Below are positions 1-12,802 of a stretch of DNA of 64,000 bases, in pieces; positions within the stretch are counted from its first letter, which is position 1; each line of letters opens with the position of its first letter. The DNA comes from Cercozoa sp. M6MM (Eukaryota > Endomyxa: Ascetosporea), in assembly GCA_040357565.1 (NCBI GenBank), contig JBDODJ010000024.1. The stretch is one strand, 5' to 3'. The position numbers were made by a program, and so were the translations under genes. Below the pieces are notes generated by a model, which saw nothing but the letters and a program-made list of their open reading frames with translations, had not been told where the DNA came from and did not search any database.

Positions 1-47
<47 letters not shown>
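1..47. repeat. (TG)n microsatellite at left edge
   Basis: Uninterrupted TG dinucleotides from the first base. They lie in an intron of the leftward SF3A3 gene, so the transcript carries CA repeats. Confidence 0.97.
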
Positions 48-50
<3 letters not shown>

Positions 51-1233
51 CACGGTACCATGCGCTGCCAGAGTTGCAGTGCGTCGGCCATTTTGGTGAT
101 GCCTTCGAAGGCCTTGGTGTTCTGGATGCCGAGTGCGCGCAAACCCTGCGTGTGACGCTGCTGGTGGAAATGGTACTCGAACTCGCGTGCTGTAGTCAGC
201 AACAAGCACACATCAGCATGCACACTAGTCAGATGGGAGGGGCAGAGGGACAGGGGGACGAAAACACAAAGGCAAAGGGTACGGCCGCGGTAGTTCTGAT
301 CGCCGCAGATCTCGCAGCTGAAGGTGCGATTGAGGCCGTGCAGAATGTACAGCCAGTACGGAATCGGCGTGCCGTCGACATCGAGCGGCACCTTCTTCGG
401 GTTGTAGACGCCGTTGTCGTAGAGCTCGCCGTCCTCGACCTCCTCCTCCTCTTCGATGGCCGCCACGGTCTGCGCGGCCACGCGCTCGGCCTCCTGTACA
501 GTGCATGCATAAATCGCTACATGTACATATATATATATTTATTTATTTATACTATATATATATATATATAGTTTTATCAAGGGCAGGGGGTCAAGGGCAC
601 CTGCAACTCGGCACTCCGCGTCTGTCGCTTGTGCACCTCGTCGATGGTGCGGCGAACCACGTCACGCAGCAGCATCTGGCCGAGCGACTCAAGACGGAAC
701 TCGAGCAGCTTCAGGGGCACCGAGTCGTTGGACGCCGCCTCGCCCGGCAACTGCTTCTCGTGCTCCTTGGCCACTGTCGCCATCTGGACAGAGAAATAGG
801 GGGGTACAGGTAAGGGGACAGACTGGGTGGACAGAACAAGGTACCTTGGCCAGGCGCTTGAGATGCTTCTTGGACTTCATGTGCGCCTTGTAGACGTTGC
901 TGTTGGCAAAGGTCTTGTCGCACGCACTGCAAGCCAGCTCGCCCTGCTCCTTCTGCTGCTCGCGACGCTTGGCCGCCTCTTGTCGGTACTCCTCGTCAAT
1001 CATGTTGAGTGCCTGCACCGCAAAACTCCAACACGTAGAGAGGGAGGGAACAACATTGGTGGGGGGGTGCTGGCTACCTCCTCCAGTGGGAACAAAGGCC
1101 GTGAGCGACGCAGCCAGTCGCTCAGGTACTCCAGAACGTCCTGCAGGAACTGCTTGTACTCGGGCGCCTTTCTGTTGGCCTGTTTCACGAACCCATACAT
1201 ACAAATGCTCATACTCGTGGACATATACTGTAT

Positions 1234-1274
<41 letters not shown>

Positions 1275-2904
1275 AACACCTCCTTGTTGTATCGAGAGCA
1301 GCGCCAGAACGTGTCCAGGAAGGTCGCATAGTCCATGCGCCGGTGCTTGTTCTCTGGGTGACGCGGATCGCGCGCGCACTACGCCAGCACACATACACAC
1401 ACATACACACTCCCTTCTTTTCATAACACGTGTGCCGATATTGTACAGGAAGAAGGGTAGGTTGGCACCTTGGCAAAACACGGCGTGTTGACAAAACGTG
1501 TGTACAACTGTGTCATTTCGAGGAAGGCGCCGCGTTGCTCGGGACCCGAGAATGGCACGACAAACTCGCTCTGTGTGTTTACAGTTCAGTCAAGTCTCAA
1601 GTCAAGTCAGGTCAAGACAAACATAGAGTATATGCGAACAGGTGGCTACCTGCAGGAGTCGCGTCGGATCATCCACCGGCAGGTCGGAGCGTCCGCGCGG
1701 AAGTCGCAGTGCCTCAAGTTCCTGGCGAGCGAGTGCGGCCTTGCCTTGGACGGCATCGTCCTCCTTCGCCTGCATGTGTGTACATAAATATATTTATAAG
1801 CATAATATTGGAACGTACGTCATCCTCGGGGTTGTCGGTGACGAGTTCGGGAGCGTAGTTGCCCTTGGCATCCACCGTCAGCACAGTAGCCTTCTTGGCC
1901 TGCTGCTGCTCAAGGTGAGGGGAAGGGTGATGTGCTGTTTCCAGCGCAGTACCAGTCCGACCAAGAGACGAAGGCTACCTTCTTCTTGAGAGCGGCGGCT
2001 GCCTTGGCTTCCGACACTAGCTCGGCCGTTTGGACCTCGCGCGACGTCAGCGGCGGGTGTAACATCTAACAACAACCCACATAACACACACACACATACA
2101 CACACACATTTCCACACACACACACATACACACACACACATACACACACACATACAAACACACACAACAGAGTGCTGCGAGGAACGTACCTGCTCGAGTT
2201 CGTTGTTGCCCACGGGTTCGTTGGCACTGTTGGAAGCCGAATGCGTCTTGCGCAGCTCGCGCAGGTTCTCGTAGAACTCGGCGAACACGTCGCCCATTGG
2301 CTATTGTAGATGAGTATACACACACACATATATATATATATATATACATATAGATGAGTATATATACAGATATGTATGGTGAGTACTAGGAGTACCTTTT
2401 CCTCTTCACTCAAAACTTGAGACACGCGAGTTGGTGCCTCAATTTCCTAAAAGAAGCAAAAACTACCTTAGCACACAAGGTTGCGTTTCTCGCTAGTGTG
2501 AGTGCTACTCACCTTGAGCAGCTGGTCACGGCAAGCCATCATGCGCTTCATGCGGAAGCACAACTCATTGTCCAGAAGCACCGAACGCCACGTCGAGCGC
2601 GAACTGTGGGGAAAAACAACAACATCCGCAAACAGCGTTCCTCGAACTAAACACTGCTGCGGAAGAAACAGGGAGCGAACTTTACCTGCCATGCTCACAC
2701 AGCATGTGACGACATTCGGCAAGCTGCCGCTCCATTTCGGCGTACACTTGGCGTGTCTGCCCATGTTGTGCTAGGGTGAGCAAGTGTCAAGTCGACAAAC
2801 ACATCAAACGCAGCAAGGTTGAAGAGCTTCAGCAAAAAAAGTGAAAAACAAATCGAAGAAACTTTTTGTCCACTCACCGCCTCAAGTTCAAGCAACGACG
2901 TCAT
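1..2904 (-). CDS. SF3A3: Splicing factor 3A subunit 3 (SF3a60/Prp9), 3' end cut by window
   Basis: Subunit of the SF3a complex of the U2 snRNP, which helps recognise the branch point in the nucleus. About thirteen exons read leftward. The first starts MTSLLELE at 2904. Later exons give a VFAEFYENLRELRKTH block near 2290-2230, a MDYATFLDTFWRCSRYNKE block near 1340-1280 and an EYKQFLQDVLEYLSDWL block near 1170-1110. A CSACDKTFANSNVYKAH zinc-finger-like segment lies near 930-880. The C-terminal matrin-type zinc finger follows near 400-100 (YNPKKVPL, PIPYWLYILHGLN, CEICGD, HTQGLRALGIQNT). Order and spacing match the whole family. The last visible exon ends at a GTACCG donor near position 60, followed by a CA-rich intron in the transcript sense, so the final 40-50 residues lie outside the window. 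The extra CxxC finger in the middle is not in the human protein as I recall it and may be lineage-specific. Confidence 0.93.
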
Positions 2905-3138
2905 TGGTGTTAGCCTAGTGTTGTCACCGCACAGTCACCAGAACACAGGTGGGACTCACGAAACCAGCGGCGTCGCTCGTCCAGCGCTCCGCGCGTGAAA
3001 AAATTAAAACGCCACCACAGAGGGGCCTTAACGCAATCATCACGTGCATGCGCGTGCCCGGGCTGTTACAGGGATTTTGGGGTCATTTTTGTTGTCTGCA
3101 GTGCAACTGGCAGCGAGATCAGGGCTTGCACCCCAAAG
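2905..3138. promoter_or_regulatory. Divergent intergenic spacer between SF3A3 and TPX2-like gene
   Basis: This 234-base stretch separates the outward-facing starts of SF3A3 (2904, minus) and the TPX2-like gene (3139, plus), so it should hold both promoters. I see no clear TATA box. A CACGTGCATGCGCGTGC stretch near 3040 is GC-rich and partly palindromic. Confidence 0.45.
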
Positions 3139-4923
3139 ATGACCGATGAAAACGAGCCAACGAATTGGAACTTTGACGCGCCTCAGTTCTATGTATCGTA
3201 TTCTTGCGCGAGTCTCACTCTGTGTGTATGCATTGTCCCGGTCTTTGTCTAAGGATTTCACGAGAACGCAACGAAAGAAGCGACGTCGGCGCCTGTCGGT
3301 GGAAGACAGGCGTCGCATCAATGCCTTCTGTCGCGAAGCAGACGAGCATTCGCTGAAGGCACACGAAAACGCGACGGCGGACACACTCAGTCTCGGTGCT
3401 TGCTTTCCTTTTGCTTGTAGAACCGATGATTCGAATGGAAGGACTGTGTTGTTTTGGCTCGCTGCAGGTGCCGACACGGAAGAGCTGCGCTTCGACGACT
3501 GGTGGCGCCAGCGCGAGCAGAAAACAATCAGTCAGCAGAAACCAGAGGCGGCGCACTCGAGTCGCAGCGGCACGCCGCGAGCGAAACGCACTCGGCATTC
3601 GGTGCATTGTTACGCAACCTGGGGCTCCCCTTGCATGTGGTCTCGTTAAGATGGTTTGTATGCAGGTCGGCCTCGCCACGCAGCTGCTGGCTGCCGATCG
3701 CAGTCGCAAGCCGCTGCGAAAGCGCGCAGCCTCGATGGGTGCTGCGAGCACTTCGAACTTCAAACTGCAGACAGAAAACGCACTGCAGATGGGCTTGCCG
3801 CGTCGTGTGCTGCGTCGCTCGCAGCCGAACGCAACTGAGGCAGCGTTGCAAGAGGGTGCGCCAGTGGACTCAACTCAGACGGTTCAGCCAGGTGGCCAGC
3901 AGGACACTCGCCGAGTCAGTCGACGCAAATCTCTGCTGACAACGACAGTGAAAGCAACTGGCAGTCGCAAGGCAAAAGGTTCCACACTGTCGATACCGTC
4001 GCAACAAGCGCGTACGCCACCTCGAGAAACGCCGCCGCAGCGCTCGCGTTTCTCTGGCCCGTCACAACCCGCGATCACTCAGTCGATCGCTGCGGCCAGA
4101 CTGCACACGAGGCACACGCAAGCACCGGCACCACATGCTATCGGTGTCACACGAACCGTGCCGACCCAGTCGCGCTTTCGTTCGGTCACGCGCGCAGTGT
4201 CGCGAAGAGTGTCAGTGCTGGGCAAGCACTCGCGCGGTGGGTTTCCTTGGCTACCCTGTTTACTCACTCGCTCCACTGCCCTTGTTACCCCCTTGTGTGT
4301 ATGTGTGTATTGTGTGTATGTTGTGTATGTGCGCAGGCAAGAAGGATGGTGGTACCGACGAAGAGCAGCAGCGCGAGGTGCCACCGGCCAAACGGCGTCG
4401 CACGATGCCGTCCATACGGCGTGTCGACTCGAAACACTCGCAACAACAACAACAACAACAACAACAACAACGACCACAACAACAACAGGTTACTAACGAT
4501 TCTAACACTGTGTGTGTATGTGTGTGTGTATGTGTGTGTGTATGTGTGTGTGTATGTGTGTGTGTGTGTATCTTTGTTTCTTCACAGACGCGTCGCTTGA
4601 CGGTGTGGGAACGTTTGAGTCGTGACACACGCGCTTGGGCCGCGCGTCGTCTCACTGCCTCCGCCCTTCCTCCGCAGACTGCTGCACTCGCTGTCTCGAA
4701 ACCACTTGTCTCGAAACCATCTTTCTCGAAAGCACCTGCCTCGAAAGCAGTCACACTGAAAGCACCGACGATGCCAAAAACACCTACCTTGAAAGTACCT
4801 ACCTCCAAGGGGCCGGCCTTCAAGTCACCCGCACGCAGGCCGAGACAGACGGAACCTGCGCGCCGACAGAGGAAGCCGAAGCAACTCACCGTGCCCAAGA
4901 CACCCGACGTAGTGTTCTTTGTC

Positions 4924-4957
<34 letters not shown>

Positions 4958-5595
4958 CGATGTTGTTTTTCTTTTCGTGTGCAGTTTGTGCGGCGGAACC
5001 GCCAGCGACGTTCGGCCGTGGCAGCGGCGGAATTGCCGGCGCCTTGGCCGGTGCACCCTGCCTCTATGAGACGACGTTCACATCGGCCTGTCGCGAATTC
5101 ACTTCAGGTAGACTTCTTTCTTGTGTACTGCGAATCGTGCCATGTTGTGCCCGATTTTTGATTGCTTCATATGATTTTAGAGACACGAACAGAAAACGCA
5201 GCAGCAACATCGCACACGACCGCAGCTCACAGTGCCGAAAACGCCGTCGTTTGGCGGCCCAAAACAGTTGCGTCCACCTGAACAGGTATCATGTAGATCA
5301 CGCCTTGCCAAGCCTTGGGTCACGTCTCTGTCTGTCATTGTAGAGCGTGCGTGGCCGTCCGACGCCTCCGCCTGCTCCCTTTCGTGCTAGGAGTGTCCCG
5401 AGACATCTCTTCGACAACGACAAGTACCGCCACTCCCTGTCTCTCTGTATGGTTGGACTGGTTCTTGTTTGTTGCAGCGTGTGGCGACCGCAACACCGCG
5501 CCGCGCCCCTGACTGTGCCGCGTACGCCGAACTTTGCCAAGCCAAAGTCCTCTCGTCGCAAGAAGTGCGCGCTCGCCACCAAGCCTCTTGAATAA
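3139..5595 (+). CDS. TPX2-like spindle assembly factor
   Basis: Microtubule-associated protein of the TPX2 type, which in relatives activates Aurora kinase and nucleates spindle microtubules. Exon 1 starts MTDENEPTN and runs to NFDAPQFY. Splicing from the GTATCG donor to the exon after TTTGTCTAAG gives APQFYDF, the short motif near the N-terminus of plant-type TPX2, followed by a basic RKKRRRRLS segment. The middle is basic and Ser/Thr/Pro-rich with a polyglutamine run from CAA codons near 4441-4487. A block of KAP/SKP repeats follows (4690-4840). The C-terminal third contains three LTVPKTP/LTVPRTP boxes (about 4880, 5230, 5510), the repeat typical of the family. It ends LATKPLE at a TAA, 5593-5595. 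At least eight exons; TG-rich introns at 4509-4570 and 4926-4953. The Aurora-binding role is inferred. Confidence 0.72.
4441..4487 (+). repeat. CAA-rich coding repeat (polyglutamine)
   Basis: About ten CAA codons, a CGA CCA interruption, then more CAA/CAG codons, in frame inside the TPX2-like gene. Confidence 0.8.
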
Positions 5596-5861
5596 TGTCA
5601 CGTACAATCCGAGGACGGGAGTCAAGCAAGCAAGCATTCGATCATGGCTCATGCATGAGAACTTCCCGTTCGTGGAGGGTGGCCGGGTACCGTACGACAG
5701 TTAATTAACGGTAGATTTGCTGGACCGCACGCGCAGCAGGCACGCCACGACAGCGCGGTGTGGCGCCACCCGGACACGATCACACTCGACTTTTGTTGTT
5801 GCTTCTTTAAGACGACTTTAGCACCGTAACGTGGTGCTTAAAGCAAGTGCAAGTGGAAGCC

Positions 5862-8155
5862 ATGCTGCGGTTGCTGTCTGTCTGTCTTCTTCTCGACGTG
5901 GTCGTCGGCTTTGGAGAATGTATAATATACCACCAGCACTTAGAGTGGAGGGTTCAGAATGGGTTGTTGATATACGCACTGCTGCAGTTTGTGAGCTCAA
6001 GCCCCAGCAAACAGAGGATTCTATCAGCAGGCGCATGCCAGCTAACGATAAATTGAATGGTACGGCAGTTACTAAAATCGCGTTCTTTGGTGACGGCGAT
6101 CTCGGACAGCGAGCGGTACAAGCACTGTACTTAACACTAGCACCGGTTTAAACTGGAACGATTGAGAACTGCACCTGGTGTTGCAGCAAAGCGTGCTGAC
6201 TTTGACGCAACAGTTCGGCGCCGATGCAGTTGTTTTCGCTGGCGATTTCGATGTAAACTTACCTCCAGCTCCATTTGATTACATTCTGCTGGAGCAGTAC
6301 GTACTATTTTCTGCCAGAGCAGTACGTCAACTGGCCAGCTGCATTCTTTCGTCAGCTAGATGAATTCCTACCCGACACACCTTTCATTGCAGCAATTGGC
6401 AATCACGACACGGATGTACTTTCAAAAAGCGCAGTTTCATTCCATCAAATTTACAACAACTGTCAGTTCCTGAAACTTAGGTTTGGGACCAAGACATGTC
6501 CGGCGACAGCTCGCGTGGCTATGCAGCTCTTCTGGAACGTCGCTTTGACCAGACGCGGTAGAGCAGTGAGAAACGGTTCAAACTGACAGAAACCTGATAT
6601 TCAAGATTTGAGTGCTGCAGCGGCAGACTGACCTGCGAAGGCTCAAACACGGGAGTACAGCAGACTTGCCGGATAAACAATGTCGTTATAGTGGTGTCGG
6701 GCATTGGTACCCGTGGCAAGCGTACCGAGCACGTGGACTACATCGATCGAGCCTTGACACGGCACGCGGATGCGCAGTACAAGGTGTGCGTCTGGCACAA
6801 GAACCAGCGACTCATGCAGATTGGTTCATCATTTTTGTCAACACGTGGTTTGCTATTTACGATGAGAAAAAGTAACTGTATTTACATGTACCACCGCAGG
6901 AAGCAAGCATGACGAGGTCGGATGGGATGCCTACGACACTTGTAAAAACACAATCCAGGAACTTACGATCGTGAACTATATTAACATGTGCCTTCAGGTC
7001 GAAAGCACGGCGCCTTGGTCGCCACCGGACATGAGCACAGTGTAATCTACTCTTGTTTAGCTCACTTTGTGCCACGTAGTATTGTATGCCCTGCATCTGT
7101 GTAAAGTACGCGCGCAGTCACACCATGACTTCCTTCCGAAAGTGCGACCATCTAGTAACTGAGTCAAATTAGTTTGCTTCCATGCTTTTGTGCAGACAAC
7201 TATTTGAGGAAGAGGCCGTCATAAGTCTGCGTCCAGGACGCAGTTTCGTGTTCCACGCCGGTGTCGGCGGACAGAAGGCGAACAGTGCGAAGGACGACTT
7301 GCAGCACAATGACTGGTGGGCTGCTTGGGCGGCTACCCAAACAGGTCTCCAACAGGGCGGTCTCATGTGCTCCTTCTCGTCTGTGCGCGGGCACTGCGAG
7401 TTTCACTCCATCGACGGTCGTGTGCGTACATATTCTTAATACTAGTGTTCCGTGGATATATAAATTACATATACATAAGATACATTTTGGACAGACGACA
7501 GGTTCGACTTCACCTCGGAAGTGACAGGACAGGTCGCTCGCATCGGTGTGCTGCGAGATGCGCCGTCGGACGTACCGCTCACTCTGCAGACGACACATGG
7601 AAACCAGGCTCAGTTTGTCATCGATGCGGCCGACTTGAGACAGTCTCACTCTGCGCACTGGCAGGGTCGCGTGCAACTCCTCAGTCGCCAGGCGATGCAC
7701 TCGAGCGCATGGATGCTGTTCTGCCTGTAACACCTTTACTTCTTAAGTTGCACTTGCTTGCGTTTGTTGTTCAGTTTGTGCACTGCAAACCCTGAACTTG
7801 GAATCTGCCCCAGAGGAAACAAGTGCGTACGGTGGCACAACTACGAAGGAGTGGATCCCTTGCAGTTCGAGGGAGGAGGTACCAATAGTCCCTAAACTAC
7901 TGATCTCAATCGTTGAATTGAGAGTGGGTAAATGACAATGCAGAGGCGTGGCCCCAATCGACAGTGTGGACCTCACCGCCGATCGAAGTCTCCTTTCTCG
8001 GCGAAATGCACCACGATCTGGGCACTCAAAAGAGCATCACTGTTGACCTTGTGGTCTTCAATGATTCAAACACTGCGTTGTTACATGATGTCGCGCACCT
8101 CCAGCCCCAAAACCCCTGCCACGTTCCCGTACTGCTCGTGGCGACAACACGGTAG
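5862..8155 (+). CDS. Secreted metallophosphoesterase-like protein
   Basis: Calcineurin-like phosphoesterase of unknown substrate, probably secreted. The start at 5862 gives MLRLLSVCLLLDVVVGFG, a good signal peptide; an in-frame ATG lies 15 bases upstream. After an intron, KIAFFGDGDLGQRAVQAL (about 6075-6127) supplies the first metal-binding GDGDLG box. DAVVFAGDFD (6218-6250) and FIAAIGNHDTD (6384-6416) are the second and third metal-ligand blocks. VVSGIGTRGK, then HVDYIDRAL and KVCVWHKNQ (6692-6810), give the conserved rear of the fold with a WHKN histidine. The last 350 or so residues (7200-8155) are not recognised and may be a beta-rich accessory domain. At least eight exons, the last ending VATTR then TAG. 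Family membership is clear; the substrate is not. Confidence 0.72.
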
Positions 8156-8533
8156 AATTCGAACGCCAAATTCCAGGCTTCCAAAGTAAAATGAAGACAA
8201 CTATGACGGCAGGGCTGTCGCACAGCTGTCAGTGTCTTCTTCGTCAAGCACTGAAGCAGAGTTTAGGGCGGGTTGTTAACTTGTAGTGTTAGTGAGGTCG
8301 CCCAGGATGAGTCCTGGCTCGTTCTTTTCCCCGTTGTCTTCTTTTGATACTTTAGGGTTTGTTCTGAATAGACTGACGTGAACTATCGGTTGCCCCGCCC
8401 CGACCACACCGCGATGGTTAATTTACTTTACGTTACGTTATGTGCAGGCACCCGCCGCACTGGCTGCATCGAACATGACCTGACCACATACAATTGCCGT
8501 GCGCTGGGTCACGACGCTGACACGGCGTCTGAA
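8156..8533. other. Convergent intergenic spacer
   Basis: It lies between the 3' ends of the phosphoesterase (plus) and the DeSI-PUL gene (minus). I see no open frame with splice signals and no repeat; it probably holds both 3' untranslated regions. Confidence 0.5.
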
Positions 8534-11128
8534 CTACTGCGCGGCGGCATGGATACGCTCAACACACTGTTTGATATCCTCGTGGGTGGCGTCGTCACCC
8601 TGCGAACACACCAATCGACACGTGCAACAGTTATTGGCGGCGAACAAAGGTGATGTCGTACCTCGACACGCGCGAGCAGCTCGCCGATTTCCTCCACCGG
8701 TGGCAGACAGCCACTCGCCTGTGCCACACAACGCATCTCTTACACAGTGCGTATCTCCATATATCTTTATATATATAAAGTGCTGCTACGATAACAGCCG
8801 TGTCAGGCGAGGCGCGCACGCACGCGAGCAGGCACAGCAACAGGCGGCGCGCAGCCTGAGCGCACAGCAGCGGCGCGTCGTCGTCATCCACCAGGCGCTG
8901 CACCAGCAAGTCTGTCAGCTGCCCGTGCACTGTCCACGCATACTCACACATGCACATACATGCACACACACACATGTGCTTGCATACACATGTACACATG
9001 ACACAAACAGCTACCGTCGTCGCCGCGGTTGCACACAGCCGTGTTGAACACCACACGCGCCGCGAGTTTCTGAGACTCGCCCGGTCCCATACGAAGCTGC
9101 AGCACACACGTATGCGACTGAGTATCCATGAGAACACACACACACACATACACAGAAGAGAGAGAGAGAGTGGCACAGCAACATTGCAGACATCCAGCAG
9201 GGTTTTCATCCACTCGGACGACGTGTCAGCCTGCAGATAAATACATACTGCAGGAAGGTATGAAGCAGAGGAACGAGGTACATGTGCACACAGGTTGGCC
9301 ACAGCAGCCAGCGACATCGTTCGTGCCTGTACAGAGGGTGCACATACACCTGTGTGTGTGGGTGTACACAGAGGGTGTCAGTTGGTACAGGAGCAAAGGC
9401 AGCGTCGGCCACGACAGCACCGTGTAGCCACATGGTACGCAGACACTCAGACAGTGTCGTCATAAAGTCAACGTCGGTGTGACACTTCTGTCGTACCTGT
9501 GTTCAGACACAAGCATGGACACAGACACAGACACCAATGCAGGGCGGAGACGGGGGGGGGGGGTACAGCAGCAGAGGCGGCGAGGTCCACCAGCAGAGCG
9601 TACAATGCCAACACGGCCTTACCATCGCTGCTCCAGGCGGTCAGCACGCGTCCAAGTGCACCAAGGTCCACCTGCCCGTAGGTCCTCTCGTTCGACAGTG
9701 CTACACACACTTGTACCTTTAGATATATATATATATACAGATATATACCACTAGACAAGGCAGAAAACTCTTGCGGAGACAGCTTGACTTGTTGGCGCAG
9801 GTTGGCTACACAGCACGATGTGAGGACACCACAAGACAGTCATACATTTTAAAGTACCAACGCGCACAAGACGCAGAAAGGCAGCAGCCTTGTTCGGCTT
9901 TTTCACAATAGGCACGTCCTCCTGTGCGGCCGCTTGCCTGCTCTCCGCACTGTGCGAGACACAACGAGGAATGTACAACTAGGAGTGCACAAACAGGCAC
10001 AGACAGGGAGAGACCTTTCGCTGCTGATGCTGGTGCTAGCACTGACGGGCGCACTGCTGACACCACCGCCCGGTGCAGCAGCAGCGTTGCCTTGCTCAAA
10101 CCCGGGCACAAAGGCGGGACCCTGCCCAACGTAGGTACCTCTCATCCACACATACCTTCGACATGGCCTAGTACCGTGCCCTGTCGCATACGATGTTCGA
10201 ACTGTTCGATCATTGGACGCAACATGGCACCTGACCCATAAGTACAAATATATAGACAAATATGTGCACATGGTTGCACACACTCAGGGTGCAGTATACT
10301 GTATCTGTACCCATTGGCGTGTTGAGCACACGCTCCGGCAGTCCAGTGATCCATGAAGGAATGCCTGTGCCGCACCTGTGCATACAAGTTCAACACACAC
10401 ATACACACACACACACACATACACGCACACACATATATAGTAGACTGTTGTACAGGAAGCGCGCGCACTCGTCGCTGAAGTTGTTGCAGTTGTGTCGCAG
10501 CAGCGAGTAGGTCTCTGGCGTGAATCGGTGCGAGATCTCCTGACCAAACAGCACAAACACACAGTCCATACAGTGCCCAGAAAGGCCGGTCGACATACCT
10601 GCAAGAAGTCGCGAAACACATCTTCAGTCTGCGGGCACACGTCTTGTAATAGGAAGAGCCGGAGGAGGAGACCAAGGAAAAACTACCAGGTCAGTCTCAC
10701 CAATGTCGACAATCTGCTGTGGCGTGCCGGCCGTTGAGGTGCCAGGAGCACACGCCTGGATGCCACCGCCGTAGTAGTACTCCTTGCCTGAGTATATCCC
10801 TTTGAGTCAAACTACAACGACGACAGCAACAACAGGCGGCTTATCTACCGAAAACGACGATGCCGGTGTGCCAAATGCCTGTATATCACAACGGAGACCT
10901 CACGAGCCTCGTAAGTTGTGAACGCAGGTACCCTCGATGGTCGTGCCGAGAAACATCGGCGACAGCTGTCGTGCCATGCCGTTTGACAGGTCGTAAATGT
11001 ACCTGCACACACACACACGGTACAACAAGCCAAATCTGCACAAACAGCTTAAAAACAGAGAAATCGAATCGGAATGCCGCAACGAAGCAAAATGGGTTCC
11101 ACTGATACACTTTGACTTGATATCCCAT
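8534..11128 (-). CDS. DeSI/PPPDE thiol isopeptidase fused to a C-terminal PUL domain
   Basis: Predicted deSUMOylating/deubiquitinating isopeptidase joined to a PUL (Ufd3/PLAA/Lub1-type) helical-repeat domain that in relatives binds Cdc48/p97. Exon 1 is short (11128-11109), encoding MGYQVKV. Splicing at GTATCAG to the exon near 10999 gives YIYDLSNGMARQLSP. The next exon supplies IWHTGIVVFGKEYYYGGGIQ with the catalytic histidine. HNCNNFSDE (near 10490-10470) holds the catalytic cysteine, and a TGLPERVLNTPMG-like segment ends the peptidase. From about 9900 leftward the exons encode helical repeats (KPNKAAAFLRLVR, LGRVLTAWSS, EWMKTLLDVCNVA, QKLAARVVFNTAVCNR) and end HEDIKQCVERIHAAAQ at a stop, 8534. 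I see no thioredoxin domain between the two parts. Introns carry CA, AGAG and poly-G tracts. Confidence 0.8.
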
Positions 11129-11326
11129 CTTTCGCTCTAGAATCCAGAAAATGCAAAGACAATCCGTAAAAGTTTCTTTGGTCTCTTTAGAGCGCACATC
11201 CAGGTCATGGTTTGCACGCTGGCTACAAGAATATCCAGCGACCGGTTTCAGAATAAAATAGCAGTTTGATACACTACTTTTGCTGCATTAGAGGCGCTTT
11301 GTAGCTGTGTGGTGTTGAATTCTAGC
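11129..11326. promoter_or_regulatory. Divergent promoter between DeSI-PUL and MJ1316-domain gene
   Basis: About 200 bases separate the two outward starts. No motif I can name. Confidence 0.4.
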
Positions 11327-12802
11327 ATGGGAAAGAGTCGTAAGGCGCGCAACCGCAGGTGACATAATTTGTTGTTGTTTCGTTGCAGTCACACACCGTA
11401 CTGCTCGTTCTTACGCCTTGTTACAGATTGCTGGAGAAGGAGAACGATGAGATCGAATCGAGTGCCTCAATGAGAGGCATGCGCAGCACGGAGGATGTGC
11501 TGTCACGCATTCTGCACGATGGTTCGCTGGACCCGACGCAATTCAACGTTGGCTTCCTCGGTCTGGACCCTGTCACCAAGGAGAGGTACAGTGACACCGT
11601 CTCTCAGTCTTGCCTCCTCCAAAAACACTGACTGTAGGAAGGTGACAGAACGACGCGTGGACAAGTTCGCGGCCGCCAACGACAAGGCGCGCGGTCGCGG
11701 TCACTCTGCAGTCCCCTTGACGGCCATCAAGTAGTCCCTGTTTTTATCCTTGTCGCTCCTAGTGGGGTCATACCTGTGTGTCACACAGGTACTTTAAGTA
11801 CGTGCCGTCTGGTGAAATCGTCTACGATCGCGAGAACAAAATCGACGAGTTCTTTGGCTCGCAGGTACCTGCCTGAATATTGAAGACTAGTATAAGTAGG
11901 AGTATCGAGGTTTTAGCCTTGCTTTGCGTAGACCAAGCAACAGCAACGAACGCAGGTAGTCTTTGACTGAGAAGTGTGTGTGTGTGATGTGCGTGCGTAT
12001 CATGTGTTATCATGTGTTACCTGCCGACCCAACACTCAACAGAACAAGACGATGCGAACCATCCAGGAAGTGATCGCCGACTTTGAGGCCTCGCAGCAGG
12101 CAGAGACTGCGGCCACAGCAACCGAGGAGAAGGAGCAGAGCGAGGAAACCCACGACAACGCGTTCACTGGCGTCTTCTCTCGCGACACCGTGTCGCAGGA
12201 ACCGGCGGCTGCGCTGTACCTTTTGCACACAGTGAACGACCCTCTGTGTGTACGGAGGGTGTGTATTTTTCCCTCGGTTTGTTACTCAGCTTGGAGAGGA
12301 TTCTTCGAGCGCACGCTGTGCTAGACTACTTGGCCAGCTCGCCTTCGGGCAACGGACAGTCTGGCAAAACCCACAGTGCGGCCAACAACACCACGTTGGT
12401 CTCTGCCGATAAACCGGGTGCGCAGCAGGAGTACGATTTTGATCCGTCGGTAAATTACTATGTTGTTCTCTTGTTTAATATTGCAGTACAGACATTATCC
12501 CGTGCCTGTGAACAGAAGGTGGCACCATTGCCCGACGATCTGTCGACAGTGCCCATGCCTGTCTGGACGGCACTTGAAGGGTACAAACATCGTACGTAGT
12601 ATATGGATGCGCCGGTGACACGGTGATGTGCAGGACATCGGACGAAGAAGTGGCAAAGACGCTCGAGACTGCGTTGCGACAGCACTCGTCGCCACATCTC
12701 GGCGTACTCAATCCTTCGTATCTTCCCGCGTGTCTTTGGCGCTACTCGTATTATTTGCAGGACACTTTCTGGCGATGTGTCGACCTGCGTAGACGTCAAT
12801 AG
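11327..12802 (+). CDS. MJ1316/DUF504-domain RNA-end-binding-like protein
   Basis: Small protein carrying the MJ1316 domain (RNA cyclic-group end recognition, DUF504), seen alone in archaea and in eukaryotic RNA-processing proteins. Start ATG 11327 gives MGKSRKARNR. The domain spans STEDVLSRILHDGSLD, QFNVGFLGL (11487-11565) and AVPLTAIKYFKYVPSGEIVYDRENKIDEFFGS (joined across introns at 11728 and 11865). The FKY..SGEIVYDRE block matches the family's FKR.G.IVWDRE box. After it comes an acidic, glutamine/alanine-rich helix (IQEVIADFEASQQ) and a low-complexity tail. The 3' half (12250-12802) has plausible exons (LDYLASSPSGN, EQKVAPLPDDLS, SDEEVAKTLETAL) but the joins are uncertain. A stop at 12800-12802 is my preferred end; another frame would end near 12830. 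Confidence 0.68.
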
